Assembly: GCA_003255025.1 (NCBI GenBank)
Contig: QANY01009387.1
Location: 124,001-188,000, forward strand
Reading direction: 5' to 3'
Source: Datisca glomerata
Lineage: Eukaryota > Streptophyta > Magnoliopsida > Cucurbitales > Datiscaceae
Length of the DNA stretch: 64,000 nt
The notes under the pieces are model-generated. The model had not been told where the DNA came from, did not search any database, and saw nothing but the letters and a program-made list of their open reading frames with translations. A program made the position numbers and the translations under genes. Shown here in pieces: positions 11,058 to 23,600 of this stretch. The first letter of the stretch is position 1. Every line of letters starts with the position of its first letter.

Positions 11058-12620
11058 TATGGTTAAAATGTAAAATACACATTTGTACTTTGATCAAACT
11101 ATAAACTATACTCATAAATTTTGTTTCATATTTTTATACCCCTACACGTTGACTAAACTATAAAACATACCCCCTCATTAGAAATTCTGTAAAAAATAAC
11201 TTTAAAAGGCACTTGCCACGCGTCCGTTAACAAGACTATTAACGGAAGTGAAGTTAATCGCTTCTTTCTTTTTTTACTTTTACTTTGTCTTTTTTTCACG
11301 GCCCTAAATTGAAAATTACAGAGGGGGAGGGGTTTCATCGCGCGATAGAGATGGAAGATGTCTAGGGTTCTATTTTTTGGCAAGATCTGGGGGTCAAAGA
11401 GGTCAAAATTTCTTGAGGGATTCTTTCAGGTATGTACTTTATTTCGATTATTCATTTTTTTCTTCCAATTATGGGTTTTCATAGCTCAATTTCTGTTTTT
11501 TATTTCGGGGATAATTGACATATATCGCTCATTTTATGTTCTCGTTGGTTTCTGTTATGGGTTCGTTGATTTCTGTTCTAGATTCACTCAATTTTTGTTA
11601 TGTATTGATTTCGCGTTGGTTTTATAGGGTTCTGTTTATGCGGTTTATGGGTTCGCTCGATTTCTGTTATATGCATATGCGGTTTCAGGTTCTCGTTGGT
11701 TTCTGGGGTTTTAGGTTCTCGTTGGTTTCTGGGGTTTCTGGTTCTCGTTGGTTTCTGGTGTTTCTGGTTCTCGTTGGTTTCTGTTATGCGTTTTTTTTTT
11801 GTATTTGTTATGCACAGATTTGGCTTTTTATTTTTTATGGGGTTATTTGTTTATACACAATTATGGAGTTTTGTACTGTTTTATTTTTGTTTTGTGTTTG
11901 GCTTTGTTTTATTCTGTAAAGTTTTATTTGTTCTATAAAGTTTCTTTGTTTTGTTTTGTTTTGTTTTCTTCCATGAAGTTGCTTTGTTTTTAGGCTTTGT
12001 TTTGTTGTTCGAGTATTGTTTATCTTCTGTAACTCCTATGTTTTGTCACTGTAGGTGAAAAGGACAACAAGTATTGTGAAAATGAGGGACGTAACACCAG
12101 AGATTTATTGTGGTTGTACGTTTGAATATGTTTCGAAGATAACATATAAAACGGTGAGCTATGTAAGTTTCATAATATTGATCTTGATTTATTATCCATA
12201 TCTAGAAATAAAAGGTATAGTGGAAGAAATAGGATATGGTAATATATAAAGGTATAGTTATAAGTTCCCACATGAAGACTTGAGTATGTTAAAGCCTATG
12301 TGTTCTGATGTCAATATACACGAAGTGTTCTCTCAACTTGAGTTATTTGGTCATGATTTGCTGCAAGTTTGTGTCACATCCATTGAATAAATTTATTGAA
12401 AGTCAAGGTGAATGTAGTGTTCATGCACCTAGTATTGTATCTCCCCTGCACTTGCACTTGCACTTGCCCCACATCCTGAATTAAATGAACTTGCTCTTGA
12501 GGAAGATGATGATAATGATAATAGGTCTAGTGATGTGTTGGAAGATTTTAGTGAGCCGGAGGATGGGATAAGTTGATGCAAATCAATTTCACATAAATGA
12601 GAATGACTTGAACAAATGGC
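11058..12620 (+). pseudogene. Truncated MULE: 5' end and N-terminal transposase region
   Basis: The first ~120 bp, with repeats of ACTATAAAC/ATACTC, resemble plant MULE termini. A T-rich leader with a probable 5' UTR intron follows (donor near 11430, acceptor before 12054). Coding then starts near 12055 and reads MRDVTPEIYCGCTFEYV..., the small N-terminal domain of plant MuDR-type transposases. It is followed by the expected EEIGYG..YSYKFP piece, a D/S block (SDVNIHEVF) and an acidic stretch (EEDDDNDN) ending near 12580. Stops interrupt it (for example TAA at 12247). The zinc-finger, DDE and SWIM parts are absent, so it cannot be an active transposase. Confidence 0.65.
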
Positions 12621-12623
12621 TTA

Positions 12624-12735
12624 GTAATAAGAGTCAAAATAATGACAAAAGAAGCATAGAAACACATGTCAATTAATTGGTAGTAAGAGTCAAAATAATG
12701 ACAAAAGAAGTAAAGAAACACATGTCAATATTTTG
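12624..12735 (+). repeat. 56-bp tandem duplication
   Basis: GAGTCAAAATAATGACAAAA and flanking bases occur twice (starts 12624 and 12680), just before the right-hand ~200-bp repeat. Confidence 0.8.
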
Positions 12736-12985
12736 CATACATTAAATTACAATTTATTTCTCTTTTAATTCATTCATGAAAATGAGTTTGCGAGTTTAAT
12801 GCAGGTATGAAAAACACATGTCAATTAATTGTATCTTACCAAATCAATATAAGAGGGTACTATTAGAATAACCTAGTTATACTATAAGTAGAGGCACCCG
12901 CAAAATGATTCTCATGTGACTCTAGAAATCATCAACAATGTTGAGCTTTACACTGTTTTTCTAGAATTTTAGATATGTTTTTTTA
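12733..12985 (+). repeat. Right copy of the ~200-bp repeat
   Basis: Direct repeat of 10846-11057, including the shared stretch GAGCTTTACACTGTTTTTCT, on the other side of the MULE fragment. It is too long for a target-site duplication, so it reflects a duplication of host sequence around the element. Confidence 0.75.
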
Positions 12986-13108
12986 ATTTCTCAAAAATAA
13001 ATTTACAAAGTTGTAACAAAATTCGTCCTAAATCAGTACTAAAATTTCGTAAATATTAATGTCAAACATGTCTTCAGATATTAAATTATTTTTAAAACAT
13101 TACTTCTC

Positions 13109-13640
13109 TTTTTTTTTTTGTCAAAAGTTAAATATATTAACCAAATGGAAAACATAAAATAAATGAATGCAAGGGCATACCAAGATATTTACAACCTACA
13201 AAACCTTATACATGGTACAAGGAGGTAACCTAAGACAAACAAAGATGACCTAGATCCACCTATCAAGTAAATCAAGGTCAATCCTGACATTTTTAACAGT
13301 TTGAAGAAAATAAAATCTCTCTCTAACCATAGTTACAATCTTCTTGGAAATAACAGGAGACTTAACAATTTTAGCTAGAAATACTCTTCTATTTCTGTCA
13401 ATCCAAATATAGTAAACAAAGATAGAAAATAAACACTTCACGACAAGGCCAGTTGTAAAATTTCCAGAAGCAATGTGCCGGAACCAATGGATGAAGCTCT
13501 GACAAGTATTTATTGCAATACAGATTACACATGCCCGACGGGTCAACCAAGATTCTGTTTATAGCTTTGCACTCAGAAAAACAAGTGAGAAACTGATTCC
13601 AATCTAGAGGGGCAGAAAACACAAACTAAGCCACCAAAAG
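13109..13640 (-). pseudogene. L1-type LINE fragment, C-terminal end
   Basis: Minus-strand translation at 13546-13250 has the LINE ORF2 C-terminal motif FVYYIWIDRNRRVF and ends in a stop. The 3' UTR then reaches GGTTAATATATTTAACTTTT and a tail that appears as T11 at 13109-13119 on the plus strand. An overlapping frame (13622-13398) carries the preceding part, so there is a frameshift. Only the last ~130 residues remain. Same family as 4085-5345. Confidence 0.75.
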
Positions 13641-14281
13641 GGCTTATGGTACTTGGATGGATTGCAAGAGTTTTAGTTCTTGGCCTTTTGAGAGCAACAT
13701 TGAACCCATGTCAGACCTGGCTATATAAGGTTGCAGAAGAAAGGGACTGAAAGGAAGTAGAACCACACACATATATATATATTTATTGCACACATATATA
13801 TAGGCACACACATGCATGTATTAGTTGAATAGGATGTTGGAAAAAATAAAAATTCAATCACGTTCGTTTACGATGAAAAACAATACATCGTGTATTCAGT
13901 TTTCCAGACATACTAGATATTTTCTCTCAGCCACGAAGCCCATATAATTTTTTTAACAAGGGTAGAATCAAATTAAACAAAAAGCAAAGAAATCCAACTA
14001 AGACAAAAGGCAGAGAGGAACATAGAATTCTGAATATGTTTTGAACATAAGAAAGACTGCAAGCCAAAAAGGGCGTATATATATTAAAAAGAAAGGCCAG
14101 AGTGGGCGTTTGATGATATTGTCCTCATCTTGTTACACAAGCCACTATTCTGCACTCATAGTCTTCTTTTTCTTCTTTTTTTCTTTTTTTCTTTTTTTTT
14201 TGTAGAAATTCAATGTTTACAAGAAATCATTCAATGACTTTTCAAATTTAAGCATTTTGTGATGTCTTTCACGTCACATTC
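13641..14281. other. Intergenic and 3' region of the Gag1-like gene
   Basis: There is an (AC)n(AT)n run at about 13766-13802. A pyrimidine-rich tract lies at 14162-14202, just downstream of the stop codon of the minus-strand gene. Nothing else is recognised. Confidence 0.5.
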
Positions 14282-16528
14282 TTAGTCATATAACCCGTCT
14301 TGTTCCCACACGTCCACGAGAAAATCTACCATTTCCTGCAAATTTTTAAATCATTGATCAACAAGATAAACTACGATTTTCAGACGAGCGGGATGGAGAC
14401 TTACGCTGAGAGGAATTGGTTGTGGAAACGGCTTGTTGCTTCCCAGTAAACTGTCATATGCCGCTTTCCAACTGCAAGCAAAATATTTTGGTACGGAGAG
14501 ATGATAGGGAATGGCAAGATGCAAAAGAACAAAGACCAATCAATAACCAGCCTATTTCACGTGCACTAAGTACTTGTTGAAACCATTGTTGATTCAAATA
14601 GGTAAGAATTCAAAATGGGCATTCAACCAGAGTCTTTGATGTCTTAGTAACTCTTATTCAATTGAGTTTAGGAAAGGTAAAATGACAAAAATCCAGTTAT
14701 AACTTCATATATTTTCCTGCGCATACGTGTGGACAGCAGGCAGTAATTATGATTTGATAATTGGACGATGGGGAAACAGCTTACTTTATCATTGGCTCTC
14801 GAGCCTGCTTAGCTCGGTCTGATTTTTTATTTCCCGTCCAGCGGTGCCTAGTTTGATTCCAGAGAAGAAGACCTACAACCAAGACACACACAATAAGTTA
14901 TTATACTGTTATTGAAAATGATTGCTTGTCAATTTTAGCAGCGAATAAGGATGTATAAAGCGCAGAACTTTGAGACCTTTCAGATATATTGCAGCAAGAT
15001 GAAGTAAAGCATGGAGTTGAACAACATAAAACGAAACAAAGAGCTAGATAATCCTCAACCATGAATGTATACTCTGATATCAGTAATGCAAAGAGCCAGC
15101 TTAATCCTCAACAGTAATCAGTTGCAATGAACCAAAACCCACCAAATAGTGAGTTGCGTGAACTTTTAGTGTTCATAGCTATATCACATGAGCTAGTTAA
15201 GTAAAGTCACTGGAAGCTCACCGTGATTAACAAATTCAGAAGGAGTGTTAGCATTGCCAGAGACACTATGTGAATCAAGCATCTGGTTGGCTGTGCTGAT
15301 TGATGACATACTTCCCTGTGATTGGCCAGCACTGTTGTCCATATCAAATGTGCTTGTGGTCCAGAAATCCTCTGATACGCTAGATTTCTTCCCTGTCAGA
15401 CCTTGAAGTGATAAGCCTTTCGATGGTTCATCCAATGTAGTAATCACTTTCGGCTTGGTATGGGATCCAAGACAACCACTGCTCTGTTACAAATCACATA
15501 TGATCATGAAACTGACAATACCACTAATCAATAGCAACAAGAACATAAATAATCTTTAAATTCCATTTAACATTTTAAGTAGAAACTAAAAGATATTCTC
15601 CTCAACTTCAAAGCTTGAAAGGTATGAAAAGTAAGCAACCGACGCAAAAGAGAATAAGTAAGTGCAGAAAACAAATACCATAATAAAACTATTAGCAATG
15701 GAGAAAAGAGTCAAATGACAGAAAATATATAAACTCAAAAAGAAGTCATCAACAAGCTCTTGCAGACAGTTTGGACAGGATTTAAGAGATGTAAGACACA
15801 AAACGGCGTGAGGTAGTGATAAGTTACGCAATACATATGTCAACTGAGCCATGATCATTTGCCTAAACATTTGGCAGAAAAATGCCTCACTCCTAGACAG
15901 GAATTAAGAGATGTAACACACAAAAACGGCGTGTGGTAGTGATAAGTTACGCAATACATATGTCAACTGAGCCATGATCATTTGCCTAAACATTTGGCAG
16001 AAAAATGCCTCAATCCTAGACACTGGTAACCCAACATCCAGAAAGCTAGCAACTGTAAAATAACTCAATTTAGAGGATACAAGAATGTTCACATCAACCA
16101 TAATAGTAAACGAATCTCTTTGAAATCAATGAGATTCGGGGGAGGAGATATGCATTGTATATTGAATTAGTTTACCAATCGAAGTACAAACAGCCTCAAT
16201 CAGCAACTGGACTCACAATCTATAAACTAAAAGGGATCAACAAAAACTGGCCATGGAACTCGACAGATCAACGTTGAGCTAAGTTAGACTCTGTTCCAGA
16301 GAAGAGAATGCATAAGTCACATTCACAACCAATTTCCCCTTCCTCCTCTTCCACTTTCTTAAAGAAAATGCTTCTTTACTCAGTTCTACATTAGTTTTCT
16401 ATATAATCAAACAGATAGCCCAATCAGTCCTGCAGATAATCAGGAAATTTAGATTCCGATTCACAAAGAAAGAAAATCAAAATCTCTAGAAAATTCGTTA
16501 TGAAATGAAGAAAACGTACCCCATACAT
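14282..16528 (-). CDS. Gag1-like clamp (DUF4050) domain protein
   Basis: Five coding exons: 16528-16520, 15483-15222, 14872-14785, 14471-14405 and 14335-14282. All introns are GT..AG and every phase joins, giving 480 nt and 159 residues. The first coding exon is only nine bases (ATGTATGGG) ahead of GTACGT. Exon 2 encodes the variable part with SEDFWTTSTFDMDNS and ends EFVNHG. The next exons give LLLWNQTRHRW, then NWKAAYDSLLGSNKPFPQP, then EMVDFLVDVWEQDGLYD at the C terminus; these are the hallmarks of the plant Gag1-like clamp family. No signal peptide or membrane segment is seen. The biochemical role in plants is not known to me. The ~1-kb first intron contains a recent 122-bp tandem duplication. 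An upstream 5' UTR intron (acceptor near 16640) is possible. The assignment of exons 2-5 is firm; exon 1 is inferred from phase and donor. Confidence 0.9.
15776..16020. repeat. 122-bp tandem duplication in an intron
   Basis: Two adjacent copies (about 15776-15897 and 15898-16020) differ at only a few positions. Both contain AAACGGCGTG and AAACATTTGGCAGAAAAATG. They lie inside intron 1 of the Gag1-like gene. Confidence 0.9.
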
Positions 16529-17209
16529 ACAATATACAGAAAACCCAAAAGCCTAAATAGATCCACTGCTGAGGATTCTTCTTCAAAACCACAATCTAAC
16601 GAAACATCCGATTCCAGAAATGGAGATGAGAGCCCTCCTGATAACAAGAAAATTCAAGGGTACAATAAAATAACTTAAAAGTAAACTCAACATAAGTCAG
16701 ATTAATACGAGAAACGAAAGAAAGATGTTAATGAGACAGACCCTTGAGATTATAAGTCACTTTCAATTACTCTCGCTCTCCTTCCTGGAATCTCAAGCAC
16801 CCTTTGGTCTACAAATTCTTCTCCTCCTCCTCTGCCAATTATTGGCGAAAGATAAAAAAATATTAATAAATAAAGTGCATAAAGATAATATTGTAGTTGC
16901 CCACTTGCCCAGTAATTTTTCTTGTTTCTTTTTTTGCCTTTCTTTCTTTCAACATAGCAATACTTGCCGCCACGTTAAGCAAAACTGCAAACAAATATGC
17001 TTAACTTAAATTTTAAATGATAACTCCACAGTTTAATTAAATAGTATCTAATGTCCTTATCTTATAAAAAAATATTGGAATATATATTCTCTATGTTCTA
17101 TAAGGAATATATGAGGATGCAGAAATGATTTACTAACAGAAGGATTCTGTTTTTATTGATGTGATAGCATCAATTTTTATAAAATGTTGATACAATAAAA
17201 ATTATAGGT
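16529..17209. other. 5' region of the Gag1-like gene
   Basis: Likely 5' UTR and promoter of the minus-strand gene, with GA-rich (minus strand) text at 16770-16840. No clear TATA box. The plus-strand open frame at 16725-17009 has no domain and is rejected as a gene. Confidence 0.4.
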
Positions 17210-17530
17210 GTTCAAGGTTCGGTTCGATCGATTTTTTGATAAAAAATCGAACTGAATCAAAACTTTGGATCGGTAATAAAATCGAACCATTCATGTCAAA
17301 GAACCGAACCGAACCATGAGTTTCGTTTCGGTTCTTCTGTTCGGTATTATTAATTAAAAAATTATTTTTAAATGATATTATTAAAAATATAATATAAAAT
17401 CAAAGTTTTGTTTCGATTCGGTTCGGTTTGATATGAAATTATAAATTAAAAATAATAAAATATATGAATTTAATGTTTCGGTTCGGTTCAAAAACCGTCA
17501 GAAACTTGAACCAGACCAAAAACTTCAGTT
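17210..17530. repeat. GGTTCGG-rich dispersed repeat fragment
   Basis: Multiple GGTTCGGTTCG-type words (17220, 17410, 17480) with their complements. It is the same style of sequence as the MITE at 53221-53644, but no terminal inverted repeat was found here. Confidence 0.5.
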
Positions 17531-19559
17531 ATCTCATTTTCGAGAATATTTAAGGACAATTTTACTTGTAGACTTTATTCACTGTGTGATATCCAACTAA
17601 AAAGTTCATCAATACTTGATATATTTTTCAAGGGTACTTTGCACCAGTTGTTGTTAAATATGCACTCAAGAATCAAGAAAAGATCAAGGATTTAATACTC
17701 GTAAACCCTCATATATGAACTCTTAGACTTTTGAAGTTTTCAATTTTCTTCCATCTTCTTCTCAGTTTTAATATGTGCGGCTGCTATTGCGATTGATAAG
17801 ATAGACATAGCCAATAAGCAGGGTCATGAAGAAGGAGTTGAAGGTAAATTATTTTTAAAAAACCAACGGGCATGTGAATTTTTCTCTATGTTGAGGGAAT
17901 TATGGAGATGTTATATCCAAATACTTATATATGATATATAAGAGCCCTATATCCAAATACTTCTTAAAAAGGTTGTGATCTTTCACGCTTCACCAAGCAA
18001 ACAGTTCTCATCTTGACTAAGTGAACAGTTTGTTCCTCGTAGAAAGCTTATTCTACTTATCAAAAACTTAAAGCTATGATTCATACTAGACTTCAAGAAC
18101 CACACCAAGCTTACCTAAGGAAGCCTCATGAAAGGGTCTAAGTCTAAGAGCTCTGTAGTTGAGTGATTTTGGTTTTCTTTTTTGTTTCAGCCAACCAAAA
18201 AGGACAACTTACCCCAACCATTGTTGGCCTGCAATTAGCTGTCAACGCTCTATCTATTATCACGTAACCTTATTTAATTTCTCTTAAGATCGTTTGGCAA
18301 GACATGGTTGACTTGATTCTATTTATAATCCTATTGTTGGTTATGCTTGAAAGTTATGGAAGAAACATATTTTTGCAGTATCTTGTTTTCCTTGAAGTAA
18401 GGTGGATATGTGATAATATTTTTTAGTCCTTTGTTTTGATATCCACACGTGGCATACGTACGTGGAAGAGATGAAAACTGCATTGATTGATGAATGTAGA
18501 TTAATTATATTTGTTAATCTAGACGTTATTATTTTAGGGCTTACTGCCCCCCCTACGGTCTGTGACTTGATGAACACAAATCACTGTGTTATGTGTTGTT
18601 TTATAGCATTCTACTGTTAGATTTGTATATGTGACAACAATGGTGATAAGAATTTCCGCATGATTAAAATTTGAACATGAAAAGATATGACGTTGGATTC
18701 TATTTGTTACATTAGTGAGTATTTATATACTTCTACCTCATGTTTTTACTAGCGAGTGTCTTTATGTATGTTCATAATTTTTTACTAGTAAAGAATCTAT
18801 TTGCTCCATTAGAATTTTACTTTTTTCTAATTTTATGTTCATATGACAATGTATTCAATTCATTATAATTGTAGTGTATATTAGTTGTGAGAAATTTAAA
18901 CAAGTACACTAACTATATTTTTTCTTTAAAACGTAGGACCTACAATCCCTTGAGACTTTTCAACTTGACATCAAAGTTTGAAGAGTTGAGCAATGAAAAT
19001 TTGAAGTTATTTTATACCGTTTGTGAAACTTTTAGATGTTTTTTTGCTTTTTGAAACGAATGATGACTCTATTGTATTAGTAGACTAAGCACTAGTACTT
19101 TTAGATGATACTTTTGGATAATATTTTGTGAAAATGAAATGATGTACGAATGCATTTTAGTCAAGTAATGTATTAATTTTGAATACTTACATAAGTATGG
19201 AAACATGAGCATATAAATTGATTGAAAAAAATAGTATTTATAAAATGCCAGAAAAATCTCTTTATAAGAGGGATAATTTATAACAAAAAGCTATTTCAAT
19301 GAGATTTAAAAAAAATTATGGTATCTGATTTAATAGGATACAAAAATACATGTGAATATTAATTTATGAGAATTAAAAACGCGTGTTGAATAAAAGTAAC
19401 AGGAGTCGTAAAACCTCATTAAACAACGTTCTACAGGAGTCGAGAAATTGTGTAAAAAAAAGAGATACCATAGGGGTCTTCAAAAGACGCGATGTGCCTC
19501 GCGAAAAATGCAAACTGTTAATATGAGGGACTGTGACGGGCGCCGCATGATCCTTATGG
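17531..19559. other. Intergenic, nothing recognised
   Basis: AT-rich. Minor local duplications (ATATCCAAATACTT near 17916 and 17949). The minus-strand open frame at 18341-18577 has no domain. Confidence 0.45.
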
Positions 19560-20290
19560 ATTACTTTTCACGGAGATATTCGTATTACAGAAAACTTGAC
19601 ATGACATGCTTATGCTAAGGAAATGGATGGTAAATTACGTCACCCAATCGATTCTCCATTGTAGAAGCTTATAGACCACGAGTGGCCAGATTCTGCTGCT
19701 GAGCCAAGGCATCTTTGACTAGCTATTAAGGTGATGGGGTAAATCCATTTAGTTCCCATAATAGTAAATATAATTGTTGGCCTATGATTATGGTGATATA
19801 TAATCTCCCTCCATAGTTGTGCATGAAGAGAAAATATGATGTTAACATTATTAACAGCTGGTCTTAGGGAATTACGTAATGATATTGATGTTTATTTAGC
19901 GTATTTGATTGATGATCTTAAAGTTATCTGGAAAGTGAGAATTGAGGCGTATGATGCATATCGGGAAGAGAGTTTTACGCTAGGAGCAGTCTTAATATGG
20001 ATGATCAAAGATTTTCCTACACATGAAAACTTATGTGAATGCAGTATTAAAGGTTATTATGCTTGTACAATATGTGCAGAAGATACATCTTTTATCAGGC
20101 CAAAACACAGTAAATAAAATGTATATATATGACATAGAAGATTTTTACCACTCCCGCATCCTTATAGAAGGCAAAAAGAGCTTATATATGCTCATCCACC
20201 TTTAAGTGGAAAATAAGTGTTGGAAAGGGTTGAGAAAATTAAATTTTATATGAAGGAATCTAACAATGCCCCTAATAAAAATGACTAATT
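19560..20290 (+). pseudogene. CACTA (En/Spm) TNP2 transposase fragment
   Basis: Translation across frames gives KEMDGKLRHP, then AAEPRHL, and then at 19836-20117 the core NDIDVYLAYLIDDLKVIW, ESFTLGAVLIWMIKDFP and CTICAEDTSF. It ends with the HRRFLP-type motif near 20140. These match the central region of plant TNP2 transposases of CACTA elements. Several stops interrupt it (for example near 19730 and 20117). Both ends of the element and the CACTA termini are missing, so this is a relic. Confidence 0.75.
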
Positions 20291-20639
20291 TGACTGTATA
20301 GCCCTTTAAGAACTCAACTAATGAAAAGTAGCACACTTCACATCTTATATTATATACATATAAAGTTGGTATGTATTTCTTCAATGATGACACGTGTCCA
20401 TTCTCATTACCTACAATTACGTCATATGTCATTGTATATTTAATGCATTGATATTAAATGTTTATAAAGTAAATATTCAAATAAATATTACTTATATGTA
20501 GTTAATACATAATTAGTGAGTTATTACAACTCCTTGATTAAAATTATAGAAAAGTAATAGAAAAATTACCATAAATTAGATTAAATGAATTTTATTTTCT
20601 ATAATATCCAAACCATGACAAAATTAGTAATTTGCAGTT
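20291..20639. other. Spacer, nothing recognised
   Basis: AT-rich spacer between the CACTA relic and the pararetrovirus copy A. Confidence 0.4.
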
Positions 20640-23600
20640 AGAGTATGATCAACTTCCATTCAATATATATAACGGACATATAGTTTAGGCCTTTTATGAC
20701 ATTACCTTTCAAGCTTATATATTTTAATATTTTTAAATATTTCTTCAATATTGTGAGTGGTGGAGGGTTCATAGGCAGAATTGGATCTATGTCTTTCAGA
20801 ATCAGAAGTCTTCAATAAATTACAACACGTGACTATAGTAGTCAATAGTTACATTACCACCCATAATATAACTCACAATGAGATTGTAAAACTCTTATCA
20901 CATGATTTACATGAATGCATCATTCCTGGTGGGAAAAATATATCACCTAAGAATCCAAAAATACAATCCTTATGGCAATAAAGATTGATGTCGCAGGTAC
21001 CCCAAATCTTGGAGAAGATCAGGAAACAATGTTTGATGCTATTTATACACTTTTTATACAATAATTGAACACTTCAATGGTACACCAAGTAATATTACTT
21101 CACGTATCCATGATTAATTAACTAATCTTAGGTGTCCTACCCTAAGTGATTTTGCGGTACAAAAATATAGTTTTGTCCAGAGTAATGGCTAGGGATGATA
21201 GTAATCAATTTTTTGGAAAAAAAATTTATAAATGGCTTACCGAATTTGTTTGCCCATAAAATGAGAACCGTCATCAATGGTGACCTAGGAACATACACTA
21301 TAATAGTCTCACCTATGGTACCATTATCACTACAGAAGGAATGATTAAGAATGTGTATTGATATGAAAATCAATAAACAAATTCAAAAAGAGAAGAAAAC
21401 TACCAAATATGAATTAGGCAATTTCTGTGAGCAATACGGATTGCCAGCTATTGCTCATTCTCAAAAGAATATGAAAAATTCTCAACTCAATCCTATAAAA
21501 ATTTACAAATCCTATAGGAGAAAATTTTACAAACAGAAAAATAAAAATTTTGACAAATATTTCTCTAAGAATAAAAATCATCCAAAAAGAAAATCTAATA
21601 AATAATTTATTGATAAAAGTAAAATCAAGTTTTTTAAGTGTGGTCAAAATGGTCATTTTTCTAACACTTGTCAAGTTAAAAATAAAGTTAATCAATTAAA
21701 AATATATGATGAAGAAAAACAAGAATTGTATAAAATTATAGAATCCATAGATTACTATGAAAGTAGTAATGAAAATTTAGGAGAATTTGATTCCTCTTAT
21801 TCTAATGAATTAAACTCTTCAAGTTTTAACAGTGATTCTCATAACATCTCTATAGAGTGTAATGATAACTGTTATCAGAAATTTGTTGATGTTTTAAATA
21901 AAAATGAAGAACAGAAAAAACTTTTGTTAGATTTAATTAGTAGAATTGAAAATAATTAATTAAAACAAAATTACCTTAAAAGACTTAGAAATATAATCCA
22001 AAAGAAAAAAAATTCTAAGTATAATAATAATATTGTTAACCTTTCACAAACCCTTGAAAAATTCAACAAAATGATATTATAAAACTCTTAGTCACAAGAT
22101 TTATAAGAATGTTTCATTTCGGGTGGGAAAAATATATCACCTAAAAATCCAAAAATACAATCCTTACGGCAATAAATATTGATGCCGAAAGAATCCTAAT
22201 TCTTGGAGAAGATTAGGAAACAATGTTTGATGCTATTAATACACTCTTTACACAATAATTGGAACACTTGATTGGTACACAAAGTAATATTACTTCACGT
22301 ATCTATGATCAATTAACCAATCTTAGGTTTCCTACCCTAAGTGATTTTGACGGTACAAAAGTATATTTTTGTCCAGAGTATGGCTAGGGATGATAGTAAT
22401 AAATCTTTTTGGAAAGAAAAATTTATAAATGGCTTACCAAATTTGTTTACTCATAAAATTAGAATCATCACCAGTGGTGACCTAGGAAAATATACTACAA
22501 TAGTCTCACATATGGTACCATTATCACTACAGAAGGAATGATTAAGAATGTGTATTGATTTGGAAGTCAATGAACAAATTCAAAAGGAGAAGAAAACTGT
22601 CAAATATGAATTAGGCAATTTCTATGAGCAATACGAATTGCCTGTTATTGCTTATTCTCAAAAGAATATGAAAAATTTTCAACTTAATCTTAGAAAAATT
22701 TACAAACCCTATAGGAGAAAATTTCACAAACAAAAAAATAAAAATTTTGACAAATATTTCTCTAAGAATAAAATTCATCCAAAAAGAAAACCCAATAAAT
22801 AATTTATTGATAAAAGTAAAATCAAGTTTTTTAAGTGTGGCCAAAATGGTCATTTTTCCAACACTTGTCAAGTTAAAACTAAAGGTAATCAATTAAAAAT
22901 ATATGATGAAGTAAACCAAGAATTATATATAATTATAAAATCCATAGATTACTGTGAAAGTAGTAACGAAAATTTAGGAGAATTTGATTCCTCTGATTCT
23001 AATGAATTAAACTCTTCAATTTTTAACAGTGATTCTCATAGCATTTCTATAGGATGCAAGGATAGCTGTTATCAGAAACTTGTTAATGTTTTAAATAAAA
23101 ATGAAGAACATAAATTTTTTTTTAGATTTAATTATTAGAATTGAAAATCATTAATTAAAATAAAATTACCTTGAAAGACTTAGAAATATAATCCAAAAGA
23201 AAAAAAATTCGAAGTATAATAATAATATTGTTAACCTTTCACAAACCCTTGAAAAATTCAATAAAATGGGATTATAAAACTCTTAGTCACAAGATTTACA
23301 TGAATGCTTCATTCGTGGTGGGAAAAATATATCACCTAAGAATCTAAAAATACAATCCTTACGGCAATAAAGATTGATGTCGAAAGAACCCCAATTCTTG
23401 GAGAAGATTAGGAAACAATATTTGATGTTATGAATACACTTTTTTATACAATAAGCGAACACTTCATTGGTACACCAAGTAATATTACTTCACGTATCCA
23501 TGATCAATTAACCAATCTTAAGTTTCCTACCCTAAGTGATTTTGACGGTACAAAAATATATTTTTGTTCAGAGTAATGGCTATGGATGATAGTAATCAAT

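Noticed and set aside
11515..11993. Phe/Leu/Val-rich open frames (up to 134 codons)
   Set aside because: T-rich, repetitive GTTTCTGG sequence in the presumed leader intron of the MULE; low-complexity artefact.
21414..22892. Minus-strand frames opposite the coat-protein repeats (about 93 codons each)
   Set aside because: They recur only because the coat-protein segment is repeated; the plus-strand reading has the zinc knuckle.
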